DNA of 64,000 nucleotides from Amoebidium appalachense (GCA_963693365.1 CAVNZM010000010.1:620001-684000), one strand, 5' to 3'; shown: positions 13,454-25,938, numbered from the stretch's first letter. Numbers and translations are program-made. Notes: a model not told the origin generated them from the sequence alone.

Positions 13454-13591
13454 CTACCACCTACTGAGGCGGTGTCTCGTTTCTTTCTTTTTTTTTTTTT
13501 TTTTTTTTTTTTACTTAAAAGGGACCGCCTGAGTAGATCATACTGTAGATGTATAACGTCACACGTGCGGCAACACGTCAGTACGTGTTAG
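13454..13591. mobile_element. Short TIR element (family A), copy 1, 9-bp target duplication
   Basis: The element begins CTACCACCTACTGAGG and ends GTACGTGTTAG. Its termini are imperfect inverted repeats (CTACCACCTACTGA against CTAACACGTACTGA). It contains an internal poly-T. It is flanked by the direct repeat GGTGTACGT at 13445-13453 and 13592-13600. The second copy at 14787 shares both ends. A 9-bp duplication suggests a Mutator-like origin, which is an inference. Confidence 0.85.
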
Positions 13592-13929
13592 GGTGTACGT
13601 GTAAACTTTACGTGTGCCACACGCAAGTCTTGCAGCACGTGATCAGGCTCCCCCCCTTCGGCCGCTGCATCACTGGAGAGAGCACGTGAGTGACATGAGA
13701 GCTAGGTCATGATCATCAGTTTCAAACTTTTTGTTTTGTTATCACTGCATGTGACTTTGAAAAATTAAGTTTAGATAACACAAGTTACACAAAATATATG
13801 TGGATATATGTACACACACACAGAGTATGCCGGTGTGTGGCGCACGTACGTGGACTTGAAAATTGGAGGTAAGAAATGTTGACACTGCATTCCAGTGATT
13901 CCACACACACACAAAAAATTGATATCCTG

Positions 13930-14566
13930 TGCTTTATTATTTGCGGGGGGCGGGTTGGTGCAATGGTAAGATGTCTGCGTATCAAGCTCAAAGTCGCAGG
14001 ATCGGTCCTGGTTACTTCCGATTTTTGTTCTGCCTCGACGGTTCGGTCTGGCCGCCCCCTACAACTTGAAGCCATCACCCCAGACCACGTCAAGCAGCAC
14101 CACCAATTTGTTATCATCCGGCCGCAAGACATGACGTCATGAACAGCACCGGCCCTCTGACGTCGACGGCGCGCCGCTTGGGCATCCCGGCCCAACGTTC
14201 AAGTGGGAGACCGATCCGAGTCACCGGCCACAGGGTTCGGGTCAGCGTCCTGGTCATGGGGTCTTCCCTTTCAAGTCTTTATGTTTGTGTATGTGTCCCG
14301 GGTCGCTCCCGGCTGGTGCTGTTAAAGTGAGCTGTGCTCACTTCCCCACTAGCGTTGCTGCGGCTAGAACCGTGGGATAAAGGCGTAACTAAAAATAGTG
14401 CCAGTAGGGGTCAATTAGAATCCTGACTTATGAGTGTGCTATACCGTACGATCTGTGTCTACTGTAGGCGGAAGACGGTAGGCTCCCCCGAGGCAGTGCC
14501 TCGCTGGGAGTGAAACGGGATAAATAAATAGATAAATAATTAATTAAAAAATGCTTTATTATTTGC
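13930..14566 (+). mobile_element. tRNA-derived SINE, 607 bp, with 15-bp target duplication
   Basis: Perfect direct repeats TGCTTTATTATTTGC at 13930-13944 and 14552-14566 bound an insert of 13945-14551. The 5' head looks like an RNA polymerase III promoter: A-box-like TGGTGCAATGG (13956-13966) and B-box-like GGATCGGTCC (13999-14008), about 33 bases apart. The 3' end is an A-rich tail of ATAAATAAATAG repeats. The body is unusually long for a SINE. Small open frames inside are not thought to be genes. Confidence 0.9.
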
Positions 14567-14786
14567 CTTTATAAACATCTTTAACCAAGCTAAATTATTG
14601 TTACACACATACAATAGGTGCCGTACTGCACGTATCATAATAAGTATCATGAGTAAAACGCTAAATAAAAATTACACCAATTCAATCACACTGAAAGTTA
14701 AAATTGATCCTTCGTTAAACACACACGACACGTCCAACATATTTTTTTTAATCAAGTTTGACATTTGTGGGGATCATCATCCAGCC

Positions 14787-14906
14787 CTACCACCTACTGA
14801 GGCGGTGTCTCCCTTTTCTTTCTTTCTTTCTTTCTTTTTTTTTTTTTTTTGCGCCACAAGTAGATGTATAACGTCGCACGTGCGGCAACACGTCAGTACG
14901 TGTTAG
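14787..14906. mobile_element. Short TIR element (family A), copy 2, in the promoter of the next gene
   Basis: It has the same ends as the copy at 13454: CTACCACCTACTGAGG start, GTACGTGTTAG end, internal poly-T. The flanking direct repeat CATCCAGCC is at 14778-14786 and 14907-14915. The insertion ends about ten bases before the CCAAT box of the 15129 gene. Confidence 0.88.
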
Positions 14907-14925
14907 CATCCAGCCTGCTGTCCAA

Positions 14926-15011
14926 CCAATGAGCACCTAAAGTGAGTTTGTTGATGATAACAGCGAAAAGAAAAAAAACACACGGCCAGGACCACCTGGC
15001 GGGTATATAAG
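14926..15011 (+). promoter_or_regulatory. CCAAT box and TATA box of the 15129 gene
   Basis: CCAAT lies at 14926-14930 and TATATAAG at 15004-15011, about 118 bases before the ATG. This leaves room for a start site near 15035 and a 5' UTR of about 95 bases. The start site is inferred. Confidence 0.7.
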
Positions 15012-15128
15012 TAAGCAAACATCTACCAAAACTGCAACCACATTCTGCCTGGTCATTTCATTAGGTGCAAGCGAACACGAAGTCAACACCAAAAACGCCT
15101 TTACTTCGTTCAGCAGCTTGCAAGCACA

Positions 15129-15764
15129 ATGAATCCCGCATCCCTTCTCGCGACTTTCGCTGGGCTCTTTGTCCTTGTCTCCCTCGCGGCGGCCGAATGT
15201 GACGATTGTATGGTGAAATGTTTTGCCTGCGACCCTGCACAACATGGAAACTGTCAGGTCATCCGCACAAAACTTCGTACTAGCAATGGCTGTGTCGACC
15301 ACAAATTCGAGTACTATGGTAGTAATTCTCTCCAGGAGGTTATCAGCGCTGCACCCGGACTCCGCTACTTGGGCTATGCCTTCGCCTCTCAATGTGGTGG
15401 TCTCTTCGGATGCAGCATATGCTCTGAGCTCGAAGGTACAATTCGCTGCCAGAACAAGTACGGCCAGACACTCCCAAGCGGAGAGGTGGTGCTTGGCGGG
15501 TGCGACACCATTGATGAATACGACTATCGAGGCAAAGCCTACTGTGCCGATAGCCCCGAGAAAAGGGAGCAGATGGTAAGAACGGCGTTCGAGCTTGGCG
15601 AGATTCCGTTCATCGACCAGCTGACAGCAAAGTCCTTTGAGGGCGAAGAAGGTTACAAGTACGGATCCGAGTCGCGCCACCGTGCCTACGGAAAGCGTCG
15701 GTTCCCTGCGCGTGTGCCCGTGCAGAGAGAGGACGCTCGAGACTACTATGAGGATGACGAGTAG
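15129..15764 (+). CDS. Secreted cysteine-rich protein of unknown function, 211 aa
   Basis: A single uninterrupted exon with ATG in good context (CACAATG) downstream of TATA and CCAAT boxes. Residues 1-22 form a signal peptide (hydrophobic LLATFAGLFVLVSLAAA, then E-C-D-D-C). The body to about residue 140 is rich in cysteine (for example CDDC, CFAC, CSIC), suggesting a disulphide-bonded extracellular domain. The C-terminus is highly charged, with AYGKRR near residue 190 and an acidic YYEDDE end. GKRR is the kind of site used for dibasic cleavage and, with Gly, C-terminal amidation; processing is inferred. I recognise no named family. A long antisense frame overlaps it and is taken as a shadow. 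Confidence 0.85.
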   Translation: MNPASLLATFAGLFVLVSLAAAECDDCMVKCFACDPAQHGNCQVIRTKLRTSNGCVDHKFEYYGSNSLQEVISAAPGLRYLGYAFASQCGGLFGCSICSELEGTIRCQNKYGQTLPSGEVVLGGCDTIDEYDYRGKAYCADSPEKREQMVRTAFELGEIPFIDQLTAKSFEGEEGYKYGSESRHRAYGKRRFPARVPVQREDARDYYEDDE

Positions 15765-16708
15765 TGTGTAGGTGTGTTATAAATCATGTTGAATCTTTGT
15801 ATGTTGAATTTAAGTGCTATTTTTACATTGATCTATTGTGCAACAGCCTTTGTTGATTCGCTAGTGTAAGCCTTTAATAGGCCTCAGTGTATGTGTTCTG
15901 CAGGTTCTGCAGGGTCGAAGTCTGGAAAATTGTCCTTAGTACGTTGGGCCGCGTGTTGCATTTTAGGAGTCTCTGAGTGTAAGGAGGCCGCTTGATGCTC
16001 CCCACTGTTGCAAAGCCGGGGGAAAACAGGCTCAGGGCAGGTCTGACTCAATGTATATTATTATCCACGGAGGCAATTCATTCTAAACATAATTCCAGTT
16101 AGGAACCACAAAAGAACTGCTCAAAAAGGGCAGAGTTTCATATGATCCGGGGGCAGAACACTGTCGAAGATGAATGAGATTCATTGACTGTCTGAAAACT
16201 ACCCGTAATAAAGGATGAAAATTCTGACATGTTAAACCGTTCTTCGAAGAATTGCAATCGGATACACAATGGCACCTTTGCCACTCCAAGCACATGTGCA
16301 TCTATCCCCCTCTCCCCCCCCCCCTCCCCCCCCCCCTCCCCCCCCCCCCCCCCCCCCCATCCACCCTTACCCCGGGACTTCCTCTTATTGAGTTTCCTCT
16401 CTTCCCCTCAACTAATATACCAATATTACCAATACAAGATACCAATATCCCCCCCCCCCCCCCCCCCCCCCCTCCTCTCCCTAGCATATGAATCGTTACG
16501 GCACCTGTCATCCAACCCAATCATCCGATATTAAGTTAATCGGCCGCACTGAGCTGGCTTACTAAGCTTATAGCCTCACTCCTGCAATGGTTCTATCAAA
16601 ATTTCCCTTTTCTGTTCAAATCTTAGCCTGCCCCATTCAAGTCAACTATTTCATGGAAAGCTAATGATGCTGTCAGGTGGGAAGAGAATAAGGAAGGGAG
16701 GGTGGTGT

Positions 16709-16751
<43 letters not shown>

Positions 16752-17107
16752 GTAAACTACACCAGCCTTCCGATCCCACAACCCTACCTCTCACCCCATG
16801 TTCGTGCCTCTGAGATAATCTTCTTGGATTAGCCGTTTTCAAGTCAGTGGTACGGGTTCAAAATGATTACGTACTACTGGGCCCCCCCTAGTTCCCCCCT
16901 CTCCCCCTCCCCCTCACCTCACACACACACAAACACGCACGCACGCACGCACGCACGCACACACGCAGACACCGTGAGCAACCACGCTCAGGACAACTCT
17001 CCCTAGCAGAAAAAACCATACACTGTTGCCGCACCGGATCTCGTTGCTCCTAAGTCTCTGCCGGCTATCTGCTTCCTTGCAGTACCCCCCCCCCCCTCCC
17101 CCCCCCC

Positions 17108-17139
<32 letters not shown>

Positions 17140-17500
17140 TGGGTGTCTGCCGCCCCAGCTTCTTACTACACTACTGTTGCTGCCTGCTGTCACCTTACTA
17201 CGAGCTTCCCGTATTAGTTGTCACATAATATTGTAGAAGTGGGGTGCTGGTTTTCAGAACCCCGAAACCTTTACCGAGCTTAGTTGCGTGCATCATCAAT
17301 TCAGGGATTCAACTATCATGTGGCTCCCGTCAGCCGCATTCCCCCTACACACACAACTTACCTTCCCATGCTCCGGACCACTTTCCTTAACAGGACAAGT
17401 AAAGTAAAATATGCCAGTTCGTCGCAGAACAGTTCCCTTAACTTATAAAATACGGCATCTATAAGTTTTTTGGTACCCAGGGCCCCATTCTTCCCCCCGG
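15765..17500. other. Intergenic, poly-C/poly-G tracts, no gene seen
   Basis: Poly-C at about 16308-16358 and 16449-16470, poly-G at 16710-16749, poly-C at 17086-17138, and (CACG)n near 16935-16960. The intervening sequence shows no supported coding region. Confidence 0.6.
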
Positions 17501-17519
17501 GCCCAACAACACACACACC

Positions 17520-17521
17520 GT

Positions 17522-17608
<87 letters not shown>

Positions 17609-17619
17609 ACTCACTCACT

Positions 17620-17666
<47 letters not shown>

Positions 17667-17671
17667 TCACT

Positions 17672-17710
<39 letters not shown>

Positions 17711-17831
17711 ACACGCACACACACACGCATTCACACACACAACAAAAAAATAACAAAAAAACTGGAAATGGCACTAAAATTGAGACGAAATGGTTGCTTT
17801 TTACCACCTTCCCCCCCCCCCCCCCTCCCCC

Positions 17832-17909
<78 letters not shown>

Positions 17910-18110
17910 AAACACACACTTACCGTGATGCCTGAACACCCTATTCGACAAGTAACGATCATTAATTGGGGAGGGGACATGGGCCTCAAATTCTCCTTTC
18001 CCATCATTCCCCTTTTCTGTTTTCATCTTGTCTGGATTTAAATTTGTTTATTCAGTAGTTTCAAAGGCCACCTTCAGCAAACAGAAATTCAGATCAACGA
18101 CTTGTGGTAT
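17520..18110. repeat. (CA)n followed by poly-C of about 57 bases
   Basis: (CA)n with (CACT) interruptions at 17523-17732, then C tracts at about 17811-17895 including one run of more than 55 C (17837-17895). These are followed by a further short CA stretch. Confidence 0.9.
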
Positions 18111-18352
18111 TCCCCTCCAACTCGCTCCCGCCATCACATTCGCGATGGTGCCCAGACAATGTGAGCACGAAGGAATACCGGTAGCTGGGCAACGATCCCT
18201 GATTATAATTATCAGTGCTGGTGTCATTGCAGCACACAAGTGGTGAATACAATTTGGTTGCCCCCAGCCATCCCCAGAACTTTGAAATATATCCCCCCCC
18301 CCCCCCCCCCCCCCCCCCCTCCCTCCCCCCCCCCCCCCCCCCCCCCCCCCCC
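18110..18352 (-). repeat. Copy of poly-G-headed dispersed repeat
   Basis: On the minus strand, a G run (C at 18293-18352) is followed by ATATATTTCAAAG, GGGGGCAAC, then TGCTGCAATGACACCAGC (18217-18234), TCGTTGCCCAGCTACC and TATTCCTTCGTGC. The motif order is the same as in the copies at 19.2 and 23.5 kb. Confidence 0.8.
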
Positions 18353-18459
18353 GGAACCCCCTTACCCCCCCCCTCAACCCCCTTACCCCCCCCCTCAAAA
18401 AAACAAAAAAACTGTAATAAACATCCACACACATCCACCCCATCCTCCTCGGACCACAC

Positions 18460-18880
<421 letters not shown>

Positions 18881-19204
18881 CATTATCAACACGATTCACT
18901 CAGTCTAAAACACACAAAAGACTAAGAAATCACATTTTATGGGCCCAGTTATTCTAGACGTATCTGCAACATCATTTCCACATGTGCAGCTGATAATTAT
19001 CATCATTGAGTGTTCTTTTCACTGTTTGTAAAGATGCACACGTGCTGTTTAAGCAACACACGGTGACGTGACTGTGTGACCGCAAACAAGTTACAAATAG
19101 TGAAGAAAAGGTATCGTAAGAGCTTAGTTTTGAGGGCACCTTCTGGTCACCAGATGTGTTCTTTCTTTATTTCTCTTATCATTCTCGCTCTCAAAGCGAG
19201 ATGG

Positions 19205-19215
19205 TGTTGGGGAAG

Positions 19216-19247
<32 letters not shown>

Positions 19248-19435
19248 AGGGGCATTATGTACAAAGTGGTCTTTAGCAATAGTCGTGGGGCAACACAGTG
19301 CGACCATGCTTGAGCTGCTGCAATGATATCAGCAATAGAATCGAGCCCGGATGGTTCCCCAGCTCAAGAATATTCCTTTGTGCCTAATTATGGGCCGTTT
19401 TTGTGACCTTGATTGTGGGTCTGCCAGGGAAGCCA
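19205..19435 (+). repeat. Copy of poly-G-headed dispersed repeat
   Basis: A G run at about 19218-19247 is followed by GCATTATGTACAAAGTGGTC, GGGGCAAC, the conserved GCTGCTGCAATGATATCAGC block (19314-19333), GGATGGTTCCCCAGC, TATTCCTTTGTGCC and GATTGTGGG. This copy and the one at 11.8 kb share the longest stretch next to the G run. Confidence 0.85.
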
Positions 19436-19499
19436 CATAAATCTCCGCCAAACCTGCAGGAACCGGCAAAAAGGAAGATCAGTACCATGGAATATCATA

Positions 19500-19527
19500 C
19501 CTTTTCAGTGTTCAAGGCTAATGTCAT

Positions 19528-19561
<34 letters not shown>

Positions 19562-19901
19562 GCTCCCCTCCCCCTCCACTCCCCCCATCCCTCCCCACAC
19601 ACCCCCTCCCCCCCATTTGGGCAACCATTACCAGTCAAAAACTTTCTTCACGTGTTGTGTGGAAGGCGGACGAGAGAGAGGTAAGGAGGGATTTGGGGGT
19701 GGAATGAAGTAAAAGAACCGGGGCCGAGAGAAAGCAGTCACTAGGGGGAATCGTTAAAGGGACCTAACTCAGAGCCTCGTGTACGTGTCTTGCCTTTCCT
19801 TTTTCTTTTCCTTTTTCATTTTCGAATTAGTAGTTTCTTTTTCTTTTCTTTTCTTTCCCTTTTTCTTTCTTTCTTGTTTTCTTTCTTTCTTTTGATTTCT
19901 T

Positions 19902-19996
<95 letters not shown>

Positions 19997-20003
19997 TTGG
20001 GAG

Positions 20004-20034
<31 letters not shown>

Positions 20035-20507
20035 AGGGGGGGGGAGAGCGGCAGCAAGGTATACGTAGCAGATAGCCGACGCGGACTTTGGAGGACTGAT
20101 GTTTTGGCCCGAGGTACAGCATATGGTTTGTCCAGTAAGGGTTACTCCTACACACTGATGGTATGTCTGCACGTACACACATCTTCCTTCTGATATGCAC
20201 ACTCACACATTTGCACGCGCACACGCACATACATGCACCAATGCACATGCAGATGCACAATTGACGGTCAGTGGGCACGCTTGCACCCACAATCTTACTG
20301 CTGCACATGCAGCGTAAACACCGACTCCGCACATGTACACACATTTGTATGAACGGATGCAGCCAGGTTACGTGCAAAATTAAAAACAGGCGGGCTGCAG
20401 GGAGGACCGTGCCGGGGAGGGGAGACACGGGGGAAGGAGGGGGGAAAGGGGAAAGGTGGTGCGCGAAGACACGGGGGAGGAAGTGGGGAAGGAAGGGAGG
20501 GGTTGAG

Positions 20508-20541
<34 letters not shown>

Positions 20542-20881
20542 GGAGGGGGGGAAGGGTATTAGGGTTACTGCAGGCGAAGGATCGGGCAAATTTGTTTGTC
20601 GTTTTCTTTTTTTTTTTTGAAAAAAGAAGAGGTTATGGAGAGCTTAACAGATGGTCTGTCACTTAAAGTGCTTTGACACTGCGCGACTGCGCGCGTACTT
20701 GAAGCAGCTTCAAAGGCAAGTTGCAGCGTGCATACATAGCTATTGGCGTGCTCTTGCACGTCTTGCTTGGAAGGGGAAAGAGAGAGTAGGGGGGGACAAG
20801 AGGAGTTGAAGCGAGAAGCTAAGACGGCAGGGGGTGAGGAAAAGGGGTGGGGGATCCTTGCTACTCCCCCCCCCCCCCCCC

Positions 20882-20919
<38 letters not shown>

Positions 20920-21200
20920 AGCACATGAAAACAGAGGACTCTTCTATGCTTTCTAAACCGTGCGGCACTTGCCTCACTCCACTATTAATCCCCCCCCCCC
21001 CCCCCCCCCTCCCCCCCCCCTCCCCGCTCCCCCCCCCCCCCCCCCCCCCCCCCCCCACCCCCCTCCCCTTCGCCCCCCCCAGGCGCCCCTGCCCCGCAAG
21101 AATCTGATGTTGGTACATTTTCCACAAGTAATGGGTTTCAGGTAGTACGTAATATGAGCCTTGGGCGATTTGCCATTTGAGAGTGGCAGGAACCATTATC
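19500..21200. other. Intergenic low-complexity region, no gene seen
   Basis: Poly-C at 19529-19559, (CT)n at about 19907-19987 followed by T then G homopolymers, poly-G at about 20510-20540, and poly-C at about 20866-20917 and 20991-21056. Arg/Glu repeat frames opposite the CT tract are artefacts. Confidence 0.65.
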
Positions 21201-21960
21201 ATGATTATCTCAGTTTTGTTGCGCCCAGTCTTTCACGGCATATCTGCACTACAAGAATTAGAACGACGTGCAACTTCCTTGTGACCACATAGTGTTGCCC
21301 AAACCATATGTATAATGCTCATTCACAAATACATACACATGGTTGCAGATTTTCATGTATCCAAGCCAGCGTAAAAGCGACAATTATCTCCGAGCCGGAG
21401 TAACAACATTGAACTATGTACAAATCTCACCTCTGAGACCCCCGCCCCCCATGCAGCATGCTAGTTATTTGGGCTTTTCCCTGGTCCCGTTTATCTCTTT
21501 TTGCTCATTAAATTTGCCGCGTACATAGCAAAAAATATACACAAACACACCTATCAGATTCCGGCTTTACACCCACAACCTCAGTACGCACACTGTCTTG
21601 CTGTATAAACTGTGACACGTACCCGATATGTGCAAATATACACACGTAAGCGACTTAGTAATAAAAATGTATTCGCATCTGCAGACACTCACGCAGCCAC
21701 ACGTGCACTGTGCACATTACATTCGGTGTTGGGAAAGTATTTTTCCCTCTCCCCCCCCTTTTTTCTTTTTTGAATTCGGGGGAGGGGCCCCCAGGGGGGG
21801 GGGGGGGGGGGGAGGGGGGGGGGGGGGGGGGATGATAAACTGCCTACGGAAATATACCCCCCTTAACTAGCAAGTTCATGCTATGCAAAGTTACTGCCTC
21901 CTACATTGCACTTCAACTGACCAGAAGCACCAGCAAACAGAGTCGTTACCCATCAAAATC
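21200..21960. other. Intergenic, nothing recognised except a G tract
   Basis: Unique sequence with a poly-G tract at about 21798-21831. No splice-compatible or domain-bearing frame is recognised. Confidence 0.4.
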
Positions 21961-22200
21961 TTTCGGAACCCACAATCACAATCAACGGATTTGCTATACA
22001 GCCTCTGGTGGGAGAGATTACATCCAGTGGGTGACCACTCAGACCAAACCGTGCTATAAAAGCAAGCCAATAGTCGATTACCGATGTAGCGTGCCCACAT
22101 TCCGAATCGGGAGGCAAGTGTTTGGTCACTTCACAGTAGTTGCCGAATGAAGGTTAAACAATCAATGTTACCCCCCACCCCCCCCCCCCCCCCCCACATC
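21960..22200 (-). repeat. Divergent copy of poly-G-headed dispersed repeat
   Basis: On the minus strand, the G run (C at about 22171-22200) is followed by diverged sequence, then GAGTGGTCACCCACTGGAT and GATTGTGATTGTGGG, in family order. A 90-residue plus-strand open frame (21878-22150) overlaps it and is not thought to be a gene. Confidence 0.55.
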
Positions 22201-22209
22201 CCCCCCTAC

Positions 22210-23092
22210 ATGTTTCCTTCCCCTCCCCACTCCCCACGTCCCCCCCCACCCCCCCACCCCCAGACACACACACACACATGCGCGTGCACGCGCACACAAG
22301 TGCACAAACCATGCGGCCAGGCTGCCCACCAACTTGAAACCGGGCCAAGGGGACTATGCCGTTTGTACATGTAGATATTGGTTATGAGGGTACACTGTCA
22401 TAGAGTTCACCGTACTTTGTTGGCACATGCAAATCCATCATCCATCCGGCAAGCCTGAACATTGGCACAGTCCATCGAATTTGTGGCTGCATTTTTCTCT
22501 GTGATGTAAACGGCATGTACTTGCTGGTCCGGACCGGGTCCTGGCATTCTCTTCAAGCTGTATTGTTTGTTTTTTTTGCAAGCCGATCTATTCATTGCAA
22601 AAGTATTCTTTCCAAGCCATCACTACAAAATGCCCACAAACCAGACACACCGGCACTATAGCGCCCAATAAAAAGATGCTTCAACAATCACACAGACAGG
22701 AGTCATGAAGTAACCCTAGCCCGTATGAAATCCATCAGTCAGGCGACCACCCCATGCTAACGTGCTGTATTTATAGCACGTTTGTTCTCCCAGGCTGCAC
22801 GTTGTGCAAGTCCTTTGGTCGTCCCTGGTTTGCTGCTGGAATACTTTATGAATGCCCCCCTCCCTCTTCTTCTACCCTACGTCCCCCTCCCCCCCCCCCC
22901 CCCAAAAAAAAAAATAAAAATAAATAAATAAAAAGAAAAAAAGAAAAAAAGAAAAGAAAAAAGAAAAAGACGAAAGTAAGAAAGAACATGAAGACTAATG
23001 ACTTTCCTGTAGCATTGTATCTGCGCCTGCCCTAGCCCTCTTTAAGTTGCTTTATCCGCCCCTCTACATGGCATGATATGTGTGACTCCCCC

Positions 23093-23123
<31 letters not shown>

Positions 23124-23142
23124 ACCCACCCACCCACATACA

Positions 23143-23233
<91 letters not shown>

Positions 23234-23430
23234 GCGCAACGTCAGTGTGAAGGCCCTTGTTGACATGACATAGTAACCATCGTCCATCATAACGGGGGAC
23301 GTTGGTTTCAACTGCTTTTTCTCCATCTTTCCATTCTGTTGGTTTAATCTGGTTTGGTACTATTTTGCACCGTATATCCCACTCTGACCACACCGTAAGA
23401 AATGAATCAAAATTTGTGGTGCCGAGAGTT
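22210..23430. other. Intergenic, C/A and CACG tracts, no gene seen
   Basis: Poly-C then A-rich tract at about 22886-22972, poly-C at 23090-23123, and (CACG)n then (CA)n/(CG)n at about 23140-23238. The unique sequence at 22300-22860 shows nothing recognisable. Confidence 0.5.
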
Positions 23431-23660
23431 TTCTCCATGCCACAATCACAACGGTTACCTCAACGATAACCACACGACCTGAGCATGAATAAATTCCAGT
23501 AGCTGGGCAACCACCCGAAATAAACGGTGCTGATATCATTGCAGCATCAAAGGAAACAGCTTGCCGGTCGCCCACAACTGCTGCTGAAAATTCTTTTGTT
23601 TGCCCCCCCCCCCCCCCCCCCCCCCTCCCCCCTCCCCCCCCCCCCCCACCCCCCCCCCCA
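23430..23660 (-). repeat. Copy of poly-G-headed dispersed repeat
   Basis: On the minus strand, the G run is followed by TTTTCAGCAGCAGTTGTGGG, then TGCTGCAATGATATCAGC (23529-23546), GGGTGGTTGCCCAGCTACTG, GAATTTATTCATGC and GTTGTGATTGTGG. One of the best-preserved copies. Confidence 0.85.
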
Positions 23661-23734
23661 ATAAAAAAAAAACAAAAGGTCCCCAAGAAAACTCACCCAC
23701 CCCACCCCATCCTCCTGCCCCCCCCCCCCCCCCC

Positions 23735-23777
<43 letters not shown>

Positions 23778-24554
23778 CCCCCCCCTCGCCCTGGCCCTCG
23801 TCCCCCACCCTATTGTGGCTGCCCGCTTGTCCCTTACAACCGGCTTCCTGGGGTGTAATTTTCACTTCACAACACACAAAACACTACCTGTTAGATCACG
23901 TTTAGTAGGCCTGTTATTTCAGAGCATATCTGCAAAGACCTTGAAATTTGTGTTAGGTAAGTCCGTACGAATGCCTAGGTATATGGAGATCGCTCACATA
24001 AACCGCTAAATAGTATTTGATAAATAGTCACTGAAATAGAAACATAAACCCAATAACCATGCTAACCCTATGTGTGTCTGGGGCCTAAATGGGGGGGCTG
24101 CCGCCCCTCCAACCCCCCGCTATAGGAGCCTAGTGGCCTCTTGTATGTCGCTCGGGGATCGAATCGTTCCCCCCTGATTCTACGTCATTGGATCGTGTTT
24201 TGTCCGATCGGATGCAACAGAATGCGAGAGAGGGTTTGTCGTACGGACTAATGTGCATTTCTGCCTGTGCTGCTGATTATGATGTGTTGTTTTCACTGTT
24301 TTGGAATTGGGAGCCTTGCTGCTACACCAATACCTCCCCCCCCCCCCCCCCCCCCCCTCCCCCGCCCCGACCCCTCCCCCGCCCCACCTAAAAAGACCTC
24401 AGGCTACGGAAAAAATCAAACCGCCAGGTCGTTTTCCTGCACTATTAGATCGTCTCTTCGGCACTTGTGTCTTTGCAGCATAAGTACCCGGGATTCTTGC
24501 TCCCCCCCCCCCCCCCCCCCCCCCCCCCCCACCCCCCCTCTCCCCCTCCCCCCC

Positions 24555-24587
<33 letters not shown>

Positions 24588-24672
24588 TGGGTTGATTGAT
24601 GGATGTGAAAGGTGTCCTGCAGGTGCATGGCCGTTATGGTGACGGAACGTTAAGTATGATTTGTTGAAAGGA

Positions 24673-24706
<34 letters not shown>

Positions 24707-25365
24707 GGGGGGGGGGGGGGGGAAGAGGGGAGGGAAGGGGGGGGGAAGGGGGAGAAGGCCATTATTAAAAAACTTTGAAGGTAAACTTTAATCATCCACG
24801 GCTTGAAGAAACTTATCATTCTCCGAAAAAATTTGCAGCTATAGAAAAATTGACCATGTGCGAATGTACAAGCAGACAAGCGCACGCACACGCGCCCGTG
24901 TGTGTGTGTGTGTGTCTGTGGTGTGTGCGTGCGTGCATGCGAGCAAGTGTGTAGGTCTGTGTGTTTACGTACTCATCATTTAGTAGCCTACTAATGAATC
25001 AGATTCTAAAATTCCTAAAAAATGTAGCAAAAATATGATATTTCTACAACTCCTAAGGATATGTAGCAATAGTAAGGTATATCGAAAGTCCAGAACCAAA
25101 GATCCAGAACCAAAGACCTAACCACAGCATCAATTTCCAACCTCACTTGCTAACCCTGGCTACAGGACAAGAAATTCATTTAATATATTAACTTGATAAA
25201 CTCGGCATACCGACAGTCATGTCATTTAAGAACTAGAGATAGGAAAAGTAAAATGAGCAAAAAGAAAATCATACCCATTCTTCAGCTTCGTATCCTAAGA
25301 AAAAGGCTCAAACGCAAAGAAAAAGATGAGTGGCCAGCCCGCCAATCGAGTGGCCAGCCCACCAG
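23660..25365. other. Intergenic, long C and G tracts; 3' flank of the acyl-CoA synthetase gene
   Basis: Poly-C at about 23719-23786, 24337-24358, 24502-24531 and 24547-24586; poly-G at about 24673-24722. From 24726 to 25365 the DNA is AT-richer, with no supported gene, and should include the 3' UTR of the minus-strand gene. Confidence 0.55.
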
Positions 25366-25903
25366 TCACCAGACATCCTCGCCATACATCTGTCCAATCA
25401 CGTCGCTGTATCTTTCACGAATCGCACTCCTCCGCACCTTCATACTGCCGGTCACCAGCCCACTTTCAGGCGTCCACATCTCCCCACACACCCACACAGC
25501 TGCTGGGATCTCAAACTTTGTCAAATTTGCGCTCTTCCCGGTTTCAGCCAATGACGCGCGCACAATCTCTCTCACTGACGAATCAGAGCACACCTGTGCC
25601 CAGGGGCGGTCGGTGTACAGACCAATCATATTGCAAGACTGGAGGAGGGCAGGAGGATTTGGGACAATCAGGGCCGTGCAGTAGTTTCGGGTCGGGTCGG
25701 CATGAACCATGACTTGGGCCACGTGTGGGTCGGAGAGGAGGACAGACTCGATCTTGCCCAGAGACAGATACTCACCCTGTGCGTGTGCGGGGGGGAGGGG
25801 TGGAGGGGGGGGGGGGGGGGAGAGGACTGGGGTGGGGGGGGGGGGGGAAGGGGAAGGGGATGGGGATGTGTGTGTGTGTCGGGGAGGTGAGAAGGGAGTG
25901 TGT

Positions 25904-25938
<35 letters not shown>

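Noticed and set aside
13945-14020. Functional tRNA gene
   Set aside because: The A- and B-box-like sequences are degenerate, no clean cloverleaf was found, and the 15-bp duplication shows the segment is the head of a SINE.
14937-15680. Long antisense open frame (247 codons) over the secreted-protein gene
   Set aside because: The sense frame has a signal peptide, ordered cysteines and a promoter. The antisense frame has no recognisable content and follows from codon composition.
21878-22150. 90-residue open frame as a possible small gene
   Set aside because: It overlaps a divergent copy of the poly-G-headed repeat and has no signal peptide, domain or promoter.
25193-25712. Plus-strand open frames opposite the last acyl-CoA synthetase exon
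   Set aside because: They are shadows of the strongly conserved minus-strand exon.
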